Notes under the pieces: model-generated
What the model saw: only the letters and a program-made list of their open reading frames with translations
Databases searched by the model: none
What the model was told of the DNA's origin: nothing
Part shown: positions 1 through 12,179 of the stretch, in pieces
Numbering within the stretch: the stretch's first letter is position 1
How the letters are laid out: every line of letters starts with the position of its first letter
Translations under genes and position numbers: made by a program
Assembly (NCBI RefSeq): GCF_005239225.2
Contig: NC_133290.1
Span: 10,672,204-10,736,203, forward strand
From: Populus alba
Taxonomy: Eukaryota > Streptophyta > Magnoliopsida > Malpighiales > Salicaceae
Length of the DNA stretch: 64,000 nucleotides
Reading direction: 5' to 3'

Positions 1-947
1 GTTTATCGATATCTAAATTTTTTACTCGATAGATAATGCGTAGGGTATAAATATCAAGAAATTTGACTCGCGGCCCCCAAGTGCCTATTGCCATCTAAAT
101 TGAAAAAAAAAAAAACCTTCTATAAAAGGAATTAGAACTAAATAAGAAATCAAAAGAATGAATATTGAAATTAAAAAAAAAAACATTATGGAAAATTATA
201 GTTAAAGGACTAAAATGAAAAGAAAAAAACTTCTTTAAATGAACTCAAAAGGAAATATGAAATTAAAAAAATAAAAACTGAAAATTGAAAAGTAAAAAAC
301 ACAAAGGAAAATTATATATATTGTCTATCAAGAGAGGGAAAAGAAGGGAAAAATCAAATGGCCACTAGCGAGAATCTGACCACCTTTAGACACCATGCAC
401 CACTTTAAATTGAAGAGGACACGATGGCGCATCCAGAGAGGAGGTGGAAAGCTATTTTCGGCCACCGGGTGGAGTTACACGTGTTGTCTAAATGGCACAG
501 GCACCACCACTCGCTAGCACGTTTTGAGTAAGCACCAATACCTTTTCTCTTTAAGAAATAGGACTCAATTATCCCTTTACAAGGATTGAATCTAAGCTTT
601 AGATAAAAAAATAATAATAAATAAATTTAAATCATGCGACTTTTGAGTCAGAAATATATATAAATGTTGAAAGAAATCTAGAAAAATTGATTCGATTCTT
701 CCTTTCATGGATTGAAAGAAATTAACTTTCCATGGAATCAGACTCAAAATCAAATTTTAGTTGACAAAAAAAATATTTTGTAGCTCAAAATATTATTTTA
801 CAGTAAACTTAAACTCAAGTCTGATCCTCGAGCACGAGCAGACACATGCATGTGTGTGGATTTAAATCCAAAACCTACTTCGCTTAGAATTTATCCCCTC
901 TTAAAGCTTTATTGTTTTTCGAACTCAATTTTAACTTCTGAACTTTT

Positions 948-984
<37 letters not shown>

Positions 985-1423
985 TTTCTTTCATATGTGG
1001 AATAAAATTATTTCAAGAAGTTTCGAGTTTCACCAAAAGCATGTAAATTAAAAAGAATTTGAAATCAATTTTTTATTTATTCATAATTTATTTTAAACAT
1101 ATTGACATTATATATTAAAAATTAGATTTTAACAAAGTTTTTATAATAAAAATGAGTGGAACTTATTTTGAATTTAATCTCCAATAAACTCATTAAGCAC
1201 TTATACAAATTTCCCAACATTTCTAAATTCAATTATATATATATATATTCAACATTACATTGATGTTGTCTTTCTTTACTTTCAAAGATATAACAAAGAA
1301 AGAAATAAAGAAATGGAGCTGATCGGTATGAATAGCCAATTGTTTGCATAATAGAAATGTTGAATATGCATCCAACTCGCATGCAAAATACAGAAAGAGT
1401 AATTAAATAGATAATAAATATAT
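1..1423. other. AT-rich intergenic DNA with repeat-like block and TA microsatellite
   Basis: No gene is visible. A TA dinucleotide run lies at about 953-981. The stretch at about 60-545 consists of A-rich segments followed by a GC-richer part holding a CACGTG box. It resembles in style the repeat at 9.2-10.1 kb, so it may be a member of the same dispersed plant repeat. That relation is a by-eye impression only. Confidence 0.4.
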
Positions 1424-2248
1424 CTAAAGAAAGATAAAGCTTTCCAAGGAAACAAGAGGGTTCTCAAGAGACTCATGAGGGTTCTCAAGAGACTCATTCC
1501 CCTCCTCCTGCTGCTGCCGCCGCCTCAGAACGGCGCCGTTTACCGACTCCTCATTCTTCTTCCTCTCCACTGACCTCCCACCGGCTTCTCCGGTCCCCTT
1601 TCCAGGACTCGCTCCCACACGACCCCTCCCAACCCCACCTGCCGTCCTAGTCCCCGGTGACCTTCCAAAATCCCTCCTGACACCACTGGACCCCACATTA
1701 CTCTGCCCAGCTGCAGTCCTGATCATCACCTGACCGGTCGTCTTCGCCGGAGGTTTTGGCACCCTTTCTCTGTCTCCGGTGTGCGGACGCTTTTTTGGTA
1801 CTTTGACAGGAGATTTGTTGACCCTTTTCTTGCTTGTAACCTCATCTTCTCTTATGTCTGTTATTGTAGTGGTGGTGGCGGCAGTTGTCGTAGTTGCTTC
1901 TGAGAGAGTGTCAGTGATATTGCTGCATATCTCTGATGCTTGAGAGATTTCCTGGTCCTCTTGATGTTTCTTATTGTTTTTTTGTGTTAGGATTTTTTGT
2001 TCTTGGGTTTGTGCTGCTGCTGCTGCTGCTGGTGTTGATACTGGAGTAGTTTTCTGTGGTTTGACGATAATGGGGGTTTCTGAGAGGACTTCTTTGACTG
2101 TTTCTTCTTCAAGTGGTGGTGGGGTTCTTGTGGCGGTGACATTGGGTTTGTGGGGTTGTGGCGGTGAATGGTGATGGTGGCGGCTTGGTGGTTTTGGGTG
2201 ACTTGGCCCTCTTTTGGTGGTGTCGGTGTAGCTAAAACAGCAACCCAT
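1424..2248 (-). CDS. Small basic low-complexity protein with N-terminal MGCC acylation motif
   Basis: Single-exon reading frame of 274 residues. The protein starts MGCCFS: Gly2 is a candidate N-myristoylation site and Cys3/Cys4 are candidate palmitoylation sites, so plasma-membrane anchoring is likely (inference). The rest is disordered: a His/Pro-rich segment at about residues 18-35, poly-Ala and poly-Thr runs in the middle, an acidic-Ser stretch with 'SQASEICSNITDTLSEA' near 100-120, a basic segment with 'VKVPKKRP', and a Gly/Arg/Ser-rich segment at about 185-230. The tail holds the short repeats ESLENP, ESLENP and VSLES. It resembles plant proteins annotated as serine/arginine repetitive matrix-like; no biochemical role is known to me. 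The C-terminal repeats could be lineage-specific. An intron near the 3' end cannot be excluded. Confidence 0.75.
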   Translation of the reverse strand: MGCCFSYTDTTKRGPSHPKPPSRHHHHSPPQPHKPNVTATRTPPPLEEETVKEVLSETPIIVKPQKTTPVSTPAAAAAAQTQEQKILTQKNNKKHQEDQEISQASEICSNITDTLSEATTTTAATTTTITDIREDEVTSKKRVNKSPVKVPKKRPHTGDRERVPKPPAKTTGQVMIRTAAGQSNVGSSGVRRDFGRSPGTRTAGGVGRGRVGASPGKGTGEAGGRSVERKKNEESVNGAVLRRRQQQEEGNESLENPHESLENPLVSLESFIFL

Positions 2249-4107
2249 TAGGCGGAGAGAGAGAGAGAATGAGATAATGTCGGAATTTGCAGTTTGTATA
2301 GTTTTGAAAATCTGAAATCTTAACGGCTATTAAATGTACACTTTCTAATTACTGGTGGTTAAGCTAGAAATGACAATAGAGAAGGACTACCAAACATTTA
2401 AAATGGGGTATGATAATAATAGATACGTACTAGATAGATAAAAGGGATTTTTTTTCACTATAATAAATTAAAAGTTTTAATAGAATAATATCATTTGAAA
2501 AATAAATAGTAAAATAGTATTTTTTTTTTATTTTTATCTTACCAAGTTTTTAAAATATGATATTTATGAGTTCAGCTTAGAAGATCAAACTAAAATATTA
2601 ACTCAAAAAAATTTTAATTTTTTATTTGATTATTGAATGACGCTCAAATTTATATAAAATTTTTTAAAGATTATTATTTTTTAGAATAGTATGAAATCAC
2701 TACTCCAACTATCCAATTTTTAGTGCTTGAGTTTATTTTGATAGTTTTTTTATTTTTTTTATAAATCAGGTCAATTAATTAATCCTAAATTTAAATAGAT
2801 ATATTGTGAATCGCGATATGAATTGAAAAAAATTCATGATTCTCAACCTCATCATTAAAAAATATGTTATTTTATTAAAAAAAAAAATTATATGTTATTT
2901 CACAATTTATTTACATTTTACATGCTAATTGTATAATTTATGGAGATAAAAGGTAGGCAAAAGAGGAAGACAGATAAGAGTGAGCTAATGAAGTTGCTGT
3001 GGGGTTTTGATTGAAGCTCCACGGAGTGTGGGGGTGGGGAGCCTGGTGGGTATTATGAGAGATTGATGGGACAGATCAGATGTAATTATGTGAAGACTAT
3101 TATTAAAGAGATTTTATTAGGCTGTTGGCACATTACATCTCAATAAAAACGGAAGCTTTGATGCTTTCACGAGTGAAATTGACATTGCAATAATTTTTTT
3201 TTTACTGTTGTGATTTAAAAAATTATAAATTAAAGTTTTTTTTAACTATAATAATGTTAAAAGTAATTTTAAAAAAAATTAAAAAATATATATATTTTAA
3301 ACAAAAAAAAATCCTTTAAAAAACAACAAAAACTTTTCAACTCCCTGTCAAACACTATAGAAGCCTAAGACCCAAAACTGAATGTAAGAAAAGGATGCTA
3401 AAAGTTAAGATTTGAAAGTCCTATTATTGCCCCAAGCTACAGAATTGTCTGTTATCCTGATGCTCTCTCCTTTCGAGGATTCATGGATCCACACATCAAA
3501 CTTTGCTTCCACTTTGAAGAAAAGGATTGGACAGTTGAGAGTAAAGTGGGGACATCAAATTTTCATTAGACTTGTAATTTGAGACCTTTTGCATCGCATG
3601 TAAGGTATATTACCTAAACAAAGAAACTGTATCCAAAATCAAAGTTTTCTTCTTTTTTCTTCTTGTCGGCCTTGAAAACTGCAATTCCAAACCAATTTCC
3701 AAAACTAAAAACAAACCCACTTTCCAACGATGAGGAAACAAGGTGCACAAACTAATGGACCACCAGAGGATGGAATGCACCACCTGTTACTTGGCGGTGC
3801 CAAACGCTCATGGCATGTATACTCCGAGCCAGTGCCAATGGATGAAAAAAGATGATTTTATTAGGAAAAATAATGAGAACAAAGGATAAGTGGTTAAGCA
3901 CAATAGACTGAATTTACAACAGCAGCAGAATAGAAAGACCTCGAGCTCATGCAACCTTGAGGACGATCTACGAGGTTGGCCTCTTACAACTTGGTAACAA
4001 ATTGCTTTAGACATCTGCCAAGGCTCATTGAGTTTCGGGTCCCTATAAATGATAACCAAATGCACAGCCAATCCATTTGCAGTGAAATATAATTAATTGA
4101 GCATCCA
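2249..4107. other. Intergenic region, no gene recognised
   Basis: AT-rich DNA between two minus-strand genes. It holds the 5' flank of the MGCC gene, with a GA run at about 2252-2268 just upstream of its start that is probably 5' UTR, and the 3' flank of lipoyl synthase. Short antisense frames here look random. Confidence 0.5.
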
Positions 4108-6971
4108 TCAGGAGATAGGAAGCTGCGAGGAGGCAGACCGATCGGATTCTATCATGGATTTGATGTAGAATTCACCTGCCTTGTATGATGACCTAACCAT
4201 GGGACCAGAAGCCACATATCGAAATCCCTGAATCATCCAAAGATAATAAGAATCACACAAGAAGTTCTAGTGCCAGCTACAGGCAAATTCAACAAAGGAT
4301 GCTGCATCTGCCAACAAGCATATCTCCCAAGTAATAATCAATGAATATCAAGTATTGTGGCTGGCATCACTAATCAATTATTAATACAAGTACATGGAAC
4401 ATCCACAGATCAGATCAATATCATTAGATGTAGTAATACTTCCACGGTATACTGAGAAACTCGGAAGGCTAAATATCATTTCTATTTGTAAGGGTTATTT
4501 TGACAGTCAACAGTTGTGTCATACATGACGCTGGCAGCTGACTTATCATAAAAGAAAACAGGCACACCACGGACAAGCCAAAGAACTTTGAACATATTTC
4601 TTTGACCAGGTAAATGACAGCATCCACTGTGTTCAATGCATTAAACCAGCAATGCTTGTACATACATATAGATAAAGGTGGGCCCTATCAGGAGTTCAGC
4701 TGTTACCACTGATACTAGGATTAAAGAACCGCACAGCTTGAAATCCAGTTTATCACAGTACAAACAGTCAGACAATGGCAGGGAAGAAATTGCAAACATA
4801 TTCAGATTTACAACCTAGTCCCATAAAATTAGTTCCCGAAAGAGCTAAAGACTGGGATCAAGGAAACTAATCAGTGATATATATATATTAAAGGCATCCA
4901 ACTTTAACAAATGAATTGGTATCTAATAATCACAAATTAATTTATGTGGATGCTTCTTCCAGGCAACCAAATTAGGTCACCCACAAACCTCAAGCTCTCA
5001 ATCAAAGAATTGAAACCAGACAATGACACAACAGAGAAGCAACAGAAAAAATAAATATATAAAGGTCGACTGTGTTCAAAATGGTGCTTTCATCTGCAAT
5101 ACTTGAATAGTCCTTCCGACATACAATACTTCTCCAAATTACAAATAGATTGGTGCAAGTGGCAGAGTAAGGACATATTTTAAAGGAATATCAAAGATAC
5201 AGAAATGTACATGCATGCAATCTAACTTTAATGAATCCAGATAAACCTCAAACATAATTGACAATAATATCAAGAACATTAACAATAACAGCCAAAAACT
5301 TAGCTTCAATAAACATCAAAAGATGTACAAAGTCTTAAATAAAACCCTAAGAAGCCATTGCACTGTTACCCATATAAAAAAACCCAAATCTATGTAACGA
5401 AATTAATTACAGCATGGAAGACAGCCGCCCACCTCCCTAACTCACTGCCACTGATTCATCCTCTAGCATACATAGAATCAGTTATTTAAAAAGTCAAATA
5501 GATTGATACACTACGTGTGCTTTCCTTCATGGAACAAAATCAGATTCGCCACCAAATACAGAACTAAAATGGAGAGAATCTGGAGTTAACAATAGCTGCT
5601 ATTAAAATATTTTTGAGTGAACGAACAGCAATTCATAACTTAAAAAAAGAGCGTAACTACCTCACACAATACATGGGGATTTCTAGTTTGCAATTTAACC
5701 AAAACTGAAACCATATGCATAAATCACAATTTAAAAAAATACAAGGCAGAAACATACCATTTCCATGCCAAGTGTTCTGTACTTCTCGAAAGCGTCAGGG
5801 GTAATGTATTCAGATACAGGCATATGACGTTTAGACGGTCTCATATACTGGCCAAAAGTCATCACATCAATACCTGCCGCTCTCACCTTTTCCATTGTTT
5901 TCACAACTTGTTCAGGCGTTTCCCCACAGCCCAACATTATTGAGGTCTTGGTAAGTGTCCCAGCTGGAGCATGTTCTTTAGCCATCACTAAAACATCTAA
6001 AGATTGCTTAAAATTAGCACGACGATCCCGTACAGAACTTTGAAGTTCTTCAACTGTTTCAATGTTGTGAGCAAAGACATCCAGTCCTGATGTTGCAACT
6101 TTCTCTACACAACCACGGTCTCCTCGAAAATCAGGAACTACACCAAAACATTGCAAACAACATTAGAAAAGCACTATAACATGTTAGAACCTGACAAAAT
6201 CCAAAATGCCATGCTAATTATACATGCCTAAGGCTTCGATAAGCATGTTTGGCTTGAGTGTCTTCAACTTCCGCACAGTTTCCGCAAAATGACCACTCCC
6301 TTGATCAGTCAAATCATCACGATCCACACTCGTAATCACAACATAATCCAAACCCCACGACGCAATTGCCTCTGCCACATTAGTAGGCTCATTCGGGTCG
6401 GGCGGAGGAGGCGTCCGCGATGTCTTCACATTACAAAACCTACAACAAAATAAATCCAAACGTCCTACATTCATTACAACTATCATTCAAAAAATACTTA
6501 TAAACTTTACAATTATTCGTATTACCGGCAGCCACGAGTACAAGTATCTCCGAGAATCATAATCGTAGCAGTGGCAGTGCCGGTTTCGCCACCGGACCAG
6601 CACTCCCCCAAATTAGGACATTTAGCTTCTTCGCAAACAGTATGGAGTTTCAATTCTCTCAATTTCTTCTTAATCTGAACGTACTTTTCGCCGCCCGGAA
6701 TGGCTTCTCTCATCCATTTAGGTTTTGGGAGTGATTTCTTTTTTGTTCCAACTTCGACGGAGTAAGTGTTGTTGGATTGGAGGTCGATGAAATCGCCGAG
6801 CGTAGGGGATTCGGCGGCTAATCGAGCTCGCAGACCGGCTAGGGTTTCGGGGGATTGTGGGTGTTGTTTGGTCGAGGGTTCGGTTGTGGAGGAGGAGAAG
6901 TAACAATTTTTGGCTTTGGTGGTTGTGGATTTGAGGGTGCGAGTTGCCAAGGATGTGAAGCGTGATTGCAT
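4108..6971 (-). CDS. LIP1: Lipoyl synthase, mitochondrial
   Basis: Radical SAM enzyme that inserts two sulfurs into protein-bound octanoyl groups, giving the lipoyl cofactor of pyruvate dehydrogenase, 2-oxoglutarate dehydrogenase and glycine decarboxylase H protein in the mitochondrial matrix. Four exons on the minus strand: 6526-6971, 6228-6439, 5758-6137 and 4108-4227. Together they give 385 residues, the usual plant length. The auxiliary 4Fe-4S cluster ligands are C113, C118 and C124 ([12 protein letters not shown]). The radical SAM ligands are C144, C148 and C151 (CTRGCRFC, split by intron 1). The C-terminal RSSY motif (358-361), which supplies the serine ligand of the auxiliary cluster, is in the last exon. 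The N-terminal ~45 residues are Ser/Thr/Arg-rich, fitting a mitochondrial transit peptide. Intron 2 uses a GC donor. Intron 3 is long (about 1.5 kb). A hexanucleotide GGTGCT-type repeat lies just upstream of the ATG (about 7000-7026), probably in the 5' UTR. The start is the first Met of the frame and gives the expected targeting sequence. Confidence 0.95.
6222..6228 (-). other. Non-canonical GC splice donor of LIP1 intron 2
   Basis: The exon after the radical SAM exon must end ..GAAGCCTTAG, because only then does the reading frame join the next exon at GTT CCT GAT (V-P-D-F-R-G, a conserved stretch). The intron therefore starts GCATGT and ends TAG. A GT occurs four bases further in, but using it destroys the frame. 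Confidence 0.85.
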
Positions 6972-7369
6972 TGTTTGATTCGAATTGAAGAGGGGAGCGG
7001 TGCTGGTGCTGGTGCTGGTGCTGGTGAGGGGGGAGGAGAGGGAGGGAGGGATTTTGGGTGGGTTAGATTTGGTTGGTTGGTTGGTTAATTGTGGCCTGTG
7101 GGTGGGGATTTGCAGTTTGTGGACTCCCTGGATGGCAAATTTTTTTGTTTTCTTCGAAAAAATCTTAACTGCAGTGGAATTTTAAAAAAATAAAATAGAA
7201 TCTCATGTATTCAAATCTTCTTAATTAAACTTTAATGAAATCTTTTTTTTTTTTTAAGAAAGACTTGAGATTAATAAATATGATTGTTTAGCTTGTATTT
7301 CAATGGACGACATCAAAGAAAAAAATTTAAGCAATAAACAAAATTTAAGGCTCTAATTAAATTAAAAAA

Positions 7370-8090
7370 ATTTAATTTCAATGGGTGAATTTTATGGAGA
7401 TTTAAGGTTTTGGATTAAAAATTCTAGAGTTCTCAGGTATGCTACAAAGCTAAGGAATTCATTGAATGGATAAATGAAGTGGAGAGAAGTTTTTTTAGTG
7501 TAAGTAAGTCTTGGAGCAGATAAAGGTAAAATTAATCATCATTATATTAAAAGGGAAAGCTTTTGCTTGGTGGGAACAAATAAAAAAGACTCAAAAGAGA
7601 TAATGAAAATAAAATATTAGTGATTGGAAAAAGATAAAGAAAAATATGAAAGAGCTATTACTTCTTTTTGGATACACTCATACTTCATACCAACAACTTC
7701 ACATATTAAGACAAAAAAAAAAAAAAGTATGTTAATGAATAAACTAACAATTTCTATCAACCGATGAAAAGGAATAATTTGTCAAAAATAATAATGAAGT
7801 AGTTAATGACCAAGTATTTGAGTGGATTAGAATAGTTCATTTAGGATGTATTATGCTTACAATCTTTATGGATGGTTTTAGAAGCTTGTTAAAAGGCTTT
7901 CACCATGGAGAAACAACAAACTATTAGAGTAACAATTCTAATTTAAAAGCTTCTAACTCTTCACCTAGCACGAGTTTTAGATTAAATAGTGTAGGAGCTA
8001 CCTTGACATGACCTAGTTAAATTGGCAAGTCCAAAGAAAAAAAAATTAAAGAGAAAAAAAAAAAACAATACAGGTTAACAAGTGTTAGCT
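7370..8090 (+). mobile_element. Degenerate Ty3/gypsy gag relic
   Basis: Translating with frame jumps gives recognisable pieces of the gypsy capsid region: a segment like 'EFIEWINEVER', then 'KAFAWWEQIKK', then 'MKELLLLFGYTHTSYQQLH'. This order is typical of plant Ty3/gypsy gag. Many stops and indels interrupt it, so it is dead. No LTRs or pol were found around it. Confidence 0.6.
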
Positions 8091-8099
8091 TGCAAAACC

Positions 8100-9180
8100 T
8101 ATGATCTAAGTTATGGATTCCACTTGGTTCAATTAATTTTTATTTTGTTTTATGATAAGATAAAAAAAAAATCAATTCAAAATTAACCAAATATCAAAGG
8201 ATAATATTAAACATAAAATTTCATAAAATTCCAAAACTAAATAATGGAATTGAAAAAAAAATTCATGGGCGTAAAGCTTAGGTGGCCCAAGTGTATAGGC
8301 TTGAGCCTATCCTGTATGATTGGACCAAGTATAATTTTTTTTCTTGTTTTGGGTTTACCCCCTATTTATTAAAAAATATAAGCATCAAATGGCTTGTTTC
8401 TTGCTATGACAGATGATGTGTCGTCTACTAGGCTACAATCTAAATTTTGGCCATTGCTTGAGTTTTTAGGGTGAAAAAATCATTTTCCAACCTATTTTCA
8501 TCTAAAATCACCTCTCAATTACCTTAACAACCTCCCTAAACCACTTAATAACCTCAAAACCGTAAAAAAAAAAAAAAATTCAAATTCAAATGAAAGAAAA
8601 ATATTTAAATCGAGCCTAATCTTTTTTTCAAGGATGTTTAAAGATAAACAACCATCATCAAACTCTTTTCATTGAACAAAACTCGTTGACATAAAAAATG
8701 AGTTTTGTTGTTGAAAACTAGACAAACCGATAATTTTCTTTATTTTTGTTGTTTTTCAATAAATTTCTCTTTCCTCTCTAAACCAAGGACTAAGAAAATT
8801 AAGTTTTTTTGCCAAAATTAAACTTGTTGTACTTTCATGGTTGATCATCTATTTTCTTTATATTTTACTTTTTAGGTCTCTAACTTGTAATTTAGTAGTT
8901 TTACCATAATTCCAAACTTAATTTCATCTAATTAGGATTGATAAAGATGTAATTGCAAGACCAAACAATTAAAAAAAAAAAAAAAAGGTTCTTCATTGAT
9001 TATATAAATAATGAAGCACCATATATTTTTTTTCCATTTACTTTAGATGTATGGACCCACGCTATGATGCAGGTATGATTTTTTTAATAACAAATGACAC
9101 CCACGTGCCAAAATTGAATATGAAACCAAGATATAACTCAATTCCCAGCCTATTAAATATGGAAACATGAGGCTGGGTGA
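8100..9180. other. AT-rich intergenic DNA
   Basis: No gene recognised. Long A/T runs and short random frames only. Confidence 0.4.
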
Positions 9181-9224
9181 AAAAAAAAAAACACCTAAAG
9201 AAATCTGTTTGAATTTGTTAAGCA

Positions 9225-9916
9225 TGACAAACCTATAACCCTAATATTCAGGACCAAGTTAACCCGGGTTATCCAACTAAACTCATTGTCCAGTTCATGA
9301 GATCGGGATAATTTGATAGAAAAGAAAACAATGAAAATCACAAAGCCCATTTAAAAAAAAAAAAAAAACAAAGTCGACTCACGTGAACATTTCAAACTAG
9401 TGACCCAAATTATTAGATTTGAAGCATCATATCTGAAAAAACCATGAAACTCAATTCTCATTCAATCAAATATTTAAAGATAAAATTGAAAAAAAAAATT
9501 AAATTATACAAAAAAATTCAAAACAAAAAAATACCAAATATAATAATGAGGATCAAAATTAAAATACAAAATAAATTTATTTTTTGATTGAAGGATGAAA
9601 TTGAAAAAAAAAAATTTAACAAAAGGACAAAAAGATAAAAAAAATAAGGATCAAAATTAAAATAAAAAATACAAGTATATTTTTTTATTGAAGGGTGTGA
9701 TTGATATGAAAAACTAATTTAACAAAAGATCCAAAAAATAAAAAAATGAGAATCAAATTAAAAAAATAATATATGATGAATTAAGATTGAAGGGTGAAAT
9801 TAAAAATTAATAAAACTTTTTTACAAAGAAATCAAAAATAAAAATTAGAAATAAAAATTGAAAATTAAAACATCAATAACAAAGATGATCGAACTGTACT
9901 TTTTAGGAGAGAAGAG

Positions 9917-9994
<78 letters not shown>

Positions 9995-10130
9995 CAACAA
10001 ACCACTCAACTGCCATTTACACACGTCTCACCACAGGAGAAGGACTCATCGGTGCTTCTAAAAATAATGAAAGGGTATTTTTTGCCGCTAAAAGATGCCC
10101 ACATGCCTCCACTTGCACAACATTTCAACA
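9225..10130. repeat. Dispersed A-rich repeat with internal diverged tandem units and long AT tract
   Basis: About 9225-9310 holds 'GTTAACCCGGGTTA' and 'CATGAGATCGGGATAA', followed by four diverged ~100-120-bp units that each start near 'GAAGGATGAAATTGAAAAAA' (about 9470, 9590, 9700 and 9785). An uninterrupted AT microsatellite follows at 9920-9992, then a less AT-rich tail with 'CCACATGCCTCCACTTGCAC'. From memory this matches a repeat style common in poplar genomes. No coding capacity. Confidence 0.5.
9920..9992. repeat. (AT)n microsatellite, about 36 units
   Basis: Perfect TA/AT alternation over about 73 bases, the longest simple repeat in the window. Confidence 0.95.
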
Positions 10131-10758
10131 TGTTTTATTTTTTTTAAAAAAAATTTAAGTAATATTTAATTTATACAAAAAGATCAAGTTGCCTTACTAG
10201 TAACAAATAAATCATTGTGAAAAGACCAAAAGGTCCTTATACACATGTTTTGTTTTATTTTTATTTCAATGGCAAAAAAGGTAAATTTATTTCATACAAA
10301 CCTTGATAATAAAAAATAATATTGAAATTTTATAAAAGTAAATACTAGGATATAAAAAGAAAAAAAAATTATTCTAGTCAATCAGTCCATTGGATTAGTT
10401 CACTGCAAAATAAAACAAAAACCTAGAGCTTAATTTTCTTTTTATTAACCGAAGAAATAAATTTGTGATTACCTTTTGTTTGTAAAATAATTTATGGGCA
10501 GTGAACTCTCTTGTCACCAATTAACTTTTTTATAGAAAAAAAAAAGATTGTTGTTAGGATTTTAATTTTTTGTTACTTAATTTTTTTTATGAAATTGTAA
10601 AATATTTTTTTCTACATAATTCAATTACAAAAATAAAATAAATTTGATCAAGTTTATTGTTACTTCATGGAAGAAAAAACCCAAATAAAATTACAATACA
10701 CTGTAAACTAAAACTATAGGGAGCTCTTTTACTTTTTTCTTTTATTAACTAATATTCT

Positions 10759-10800
10759 AAAACATGTGGGAAAAGCACGGTTACTTTTCCCACATGTTTT
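10759..10800. repeat. Perfect 17-bp inverted repeat with 8-base loop
   Basis: The arms AAAACATGTGGGAAAAG (10759-10775) and CTTTTCCCACATGTTTT (10784-10800) are perfect complements around CACGGTTA. The TTCCCACATGTTTT arm recurs inside the following minisatellite units, so the hairpin probably marks the edge of that array. Confidence 0.85.
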
Positions 10801-10829
10801 TATTTATTTATTTATTATTTATTCTTGAA

Positions 10830-12000
10830 TTTTGTGTTTTGTCTTTTTTTTTCTTTTTTCCCCCATTCTTTTCGTTCTTTTCATTCTTTTTTTGGGTTTT
10901 ACATGTTTTATTTTTTCCTTTTTTTTCCAAGATTGTCTTCTTCTTCTTTTTTTTTTTAGTTTTTTTTTTGAATTTTTTTTTAAATTATCTTTGTTGAATT
11001 TTTTAATATTTAACTAGTTGAGAATTTAGTTATGTAGTTTTTTTTCTTTAAAACATTATAGAATTACTACAATATTTCCCTACATGATTTTTTTTTTTTA
11101 TGAATTGTTTTCTTATTTTTTTTTCAAGAATGGTCTTTGTCAATCTTTTTTTTTTCCCATATTGAGCTGGTTGAGAATTTTGCTTCATAGTTTTTTTCTT
11201 TAAAACACTATGGATTATTATAATATTTCCTCACATGGTTTTTGTTTTGCTATAGTGCTTCCCCACATGTTTTTTTTTTCAAAATTATCTTTATCGATTT
11301 TTTTTTTAATATTGAGTTGGTTGATAATTTAGCTTTAACTTTCCCACATGTTTTTTTTCATTTGTTTTTGTTTTTTTTTTCCAAAATTACCTTCTTCTTT
11401 TTTTTTCTTTTTTTTTTTTGTGTTTTTTTTAGAATTTTTTTGTTGATTTTTTTTTTAATATGGAGTTGATTGAGAATTTAGCATTGTAGTTTTTTTTTTT
11501 TTAAAAAAAAAAAAAAAAACACGATGGATTGCTACAGTGTTTCCCCACATAGTTTTGTTTTTCTTTTCTTTTCTTTTTTTATGATTTTTTTTGTTTTTTT
11601 TTTTAGAATTGTCTTTATTAATTTTATTTTTTTCATAATGAGCTTGTTGAGAATTTAGCTTCATAGTTTTAAAAAAAAAAACATTGTGGATTGCTATAGT
11701 GTTGCCCTACATGAATTTTTTTTTTTCCAAAATTGTCTTTATTGATTTTATTATTTTTAGTATTGAGCTGGTTGAGAATTACAAATGTAGATTTCCTCAT
11801 GAAACACTATAGATTGCTATAGTGTTTCCTTGCATGATTTTTTTTCCTTTTATTTTTTTTGTTATGATTTTTTCCAAAATTTTCTTTGTTGATTTTACTT
11901 TTTTAATATTAAGCTGGTTGAAAATTTCGCTTTGTAATTTTTTTTTTCTTGAAAATATTGTGAATTGCAACAGTTTTTCTCAATATAATTTTTTTTCTCA
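10830..12000. repeat. Minisatellite, about 7 diverged copies of a ~145-bp unit
   Basis: A pyrimidine-rich unit is repeated with indels. Each copy carries 'GAGCTGGTTGAGAATTTAG', then 'TTTAAAACACTATGGATTGCTA', then 'AGTGTTTCCCTACATG', then a long T tract. The TTGAGAATTT core occurs near 11016, 11170, 11310, 11466, 11643, 11768 and 11913. Poly-Phe/Leu reading frames across it are only translations of T runs. Confidence 0.85.
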
Positions 12001-12022
12001 CAAACTCACGACAAAGTACAAG

Positions 12023-12063
12023 TATGCCACAAGCCCGCGACATCACGCGGGCATGGCATCTAG
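12023..12063 (+). mobile_element. Helitron-type 3' terminus (hairpin plus CTAG)
   Basis: A short GC-rich palindrome CCCGCG-ACATCA-CGCGGG (12034-12051) is enclosed by an outer ATGCCA/TGGCAT pair (12024-12029, 12054-12059). It is followed directly by CTAG (12060-12063) and then T. A 3' hairpin about ten bases before CTRR, with insertion ahead of a host T, is the classic end of Helitrons. No Rep/helicase coding sequence and no clear 5' TC end are visible upstream, so this would be a non-autonomous element carrying the minisatellite above. Confidence 0.6.
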
Positions 12064-12179
12064 TTGTTGTTTTATATATTATGGATTGTTACATTGTATA
12101 TGTCTGCCTCCTTTTTTAATTATATAAAGCATATTTGTACATAATAATCCCTATAAAAATATTAAATCTTCATTTTAGC

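Noticed and set aside
10764..11469. Several Phe/Leu-rich plus-strand reading frames
   Set aside because: They are translations of long T runs in the minisatellite, with no conserved protein and no splice context.
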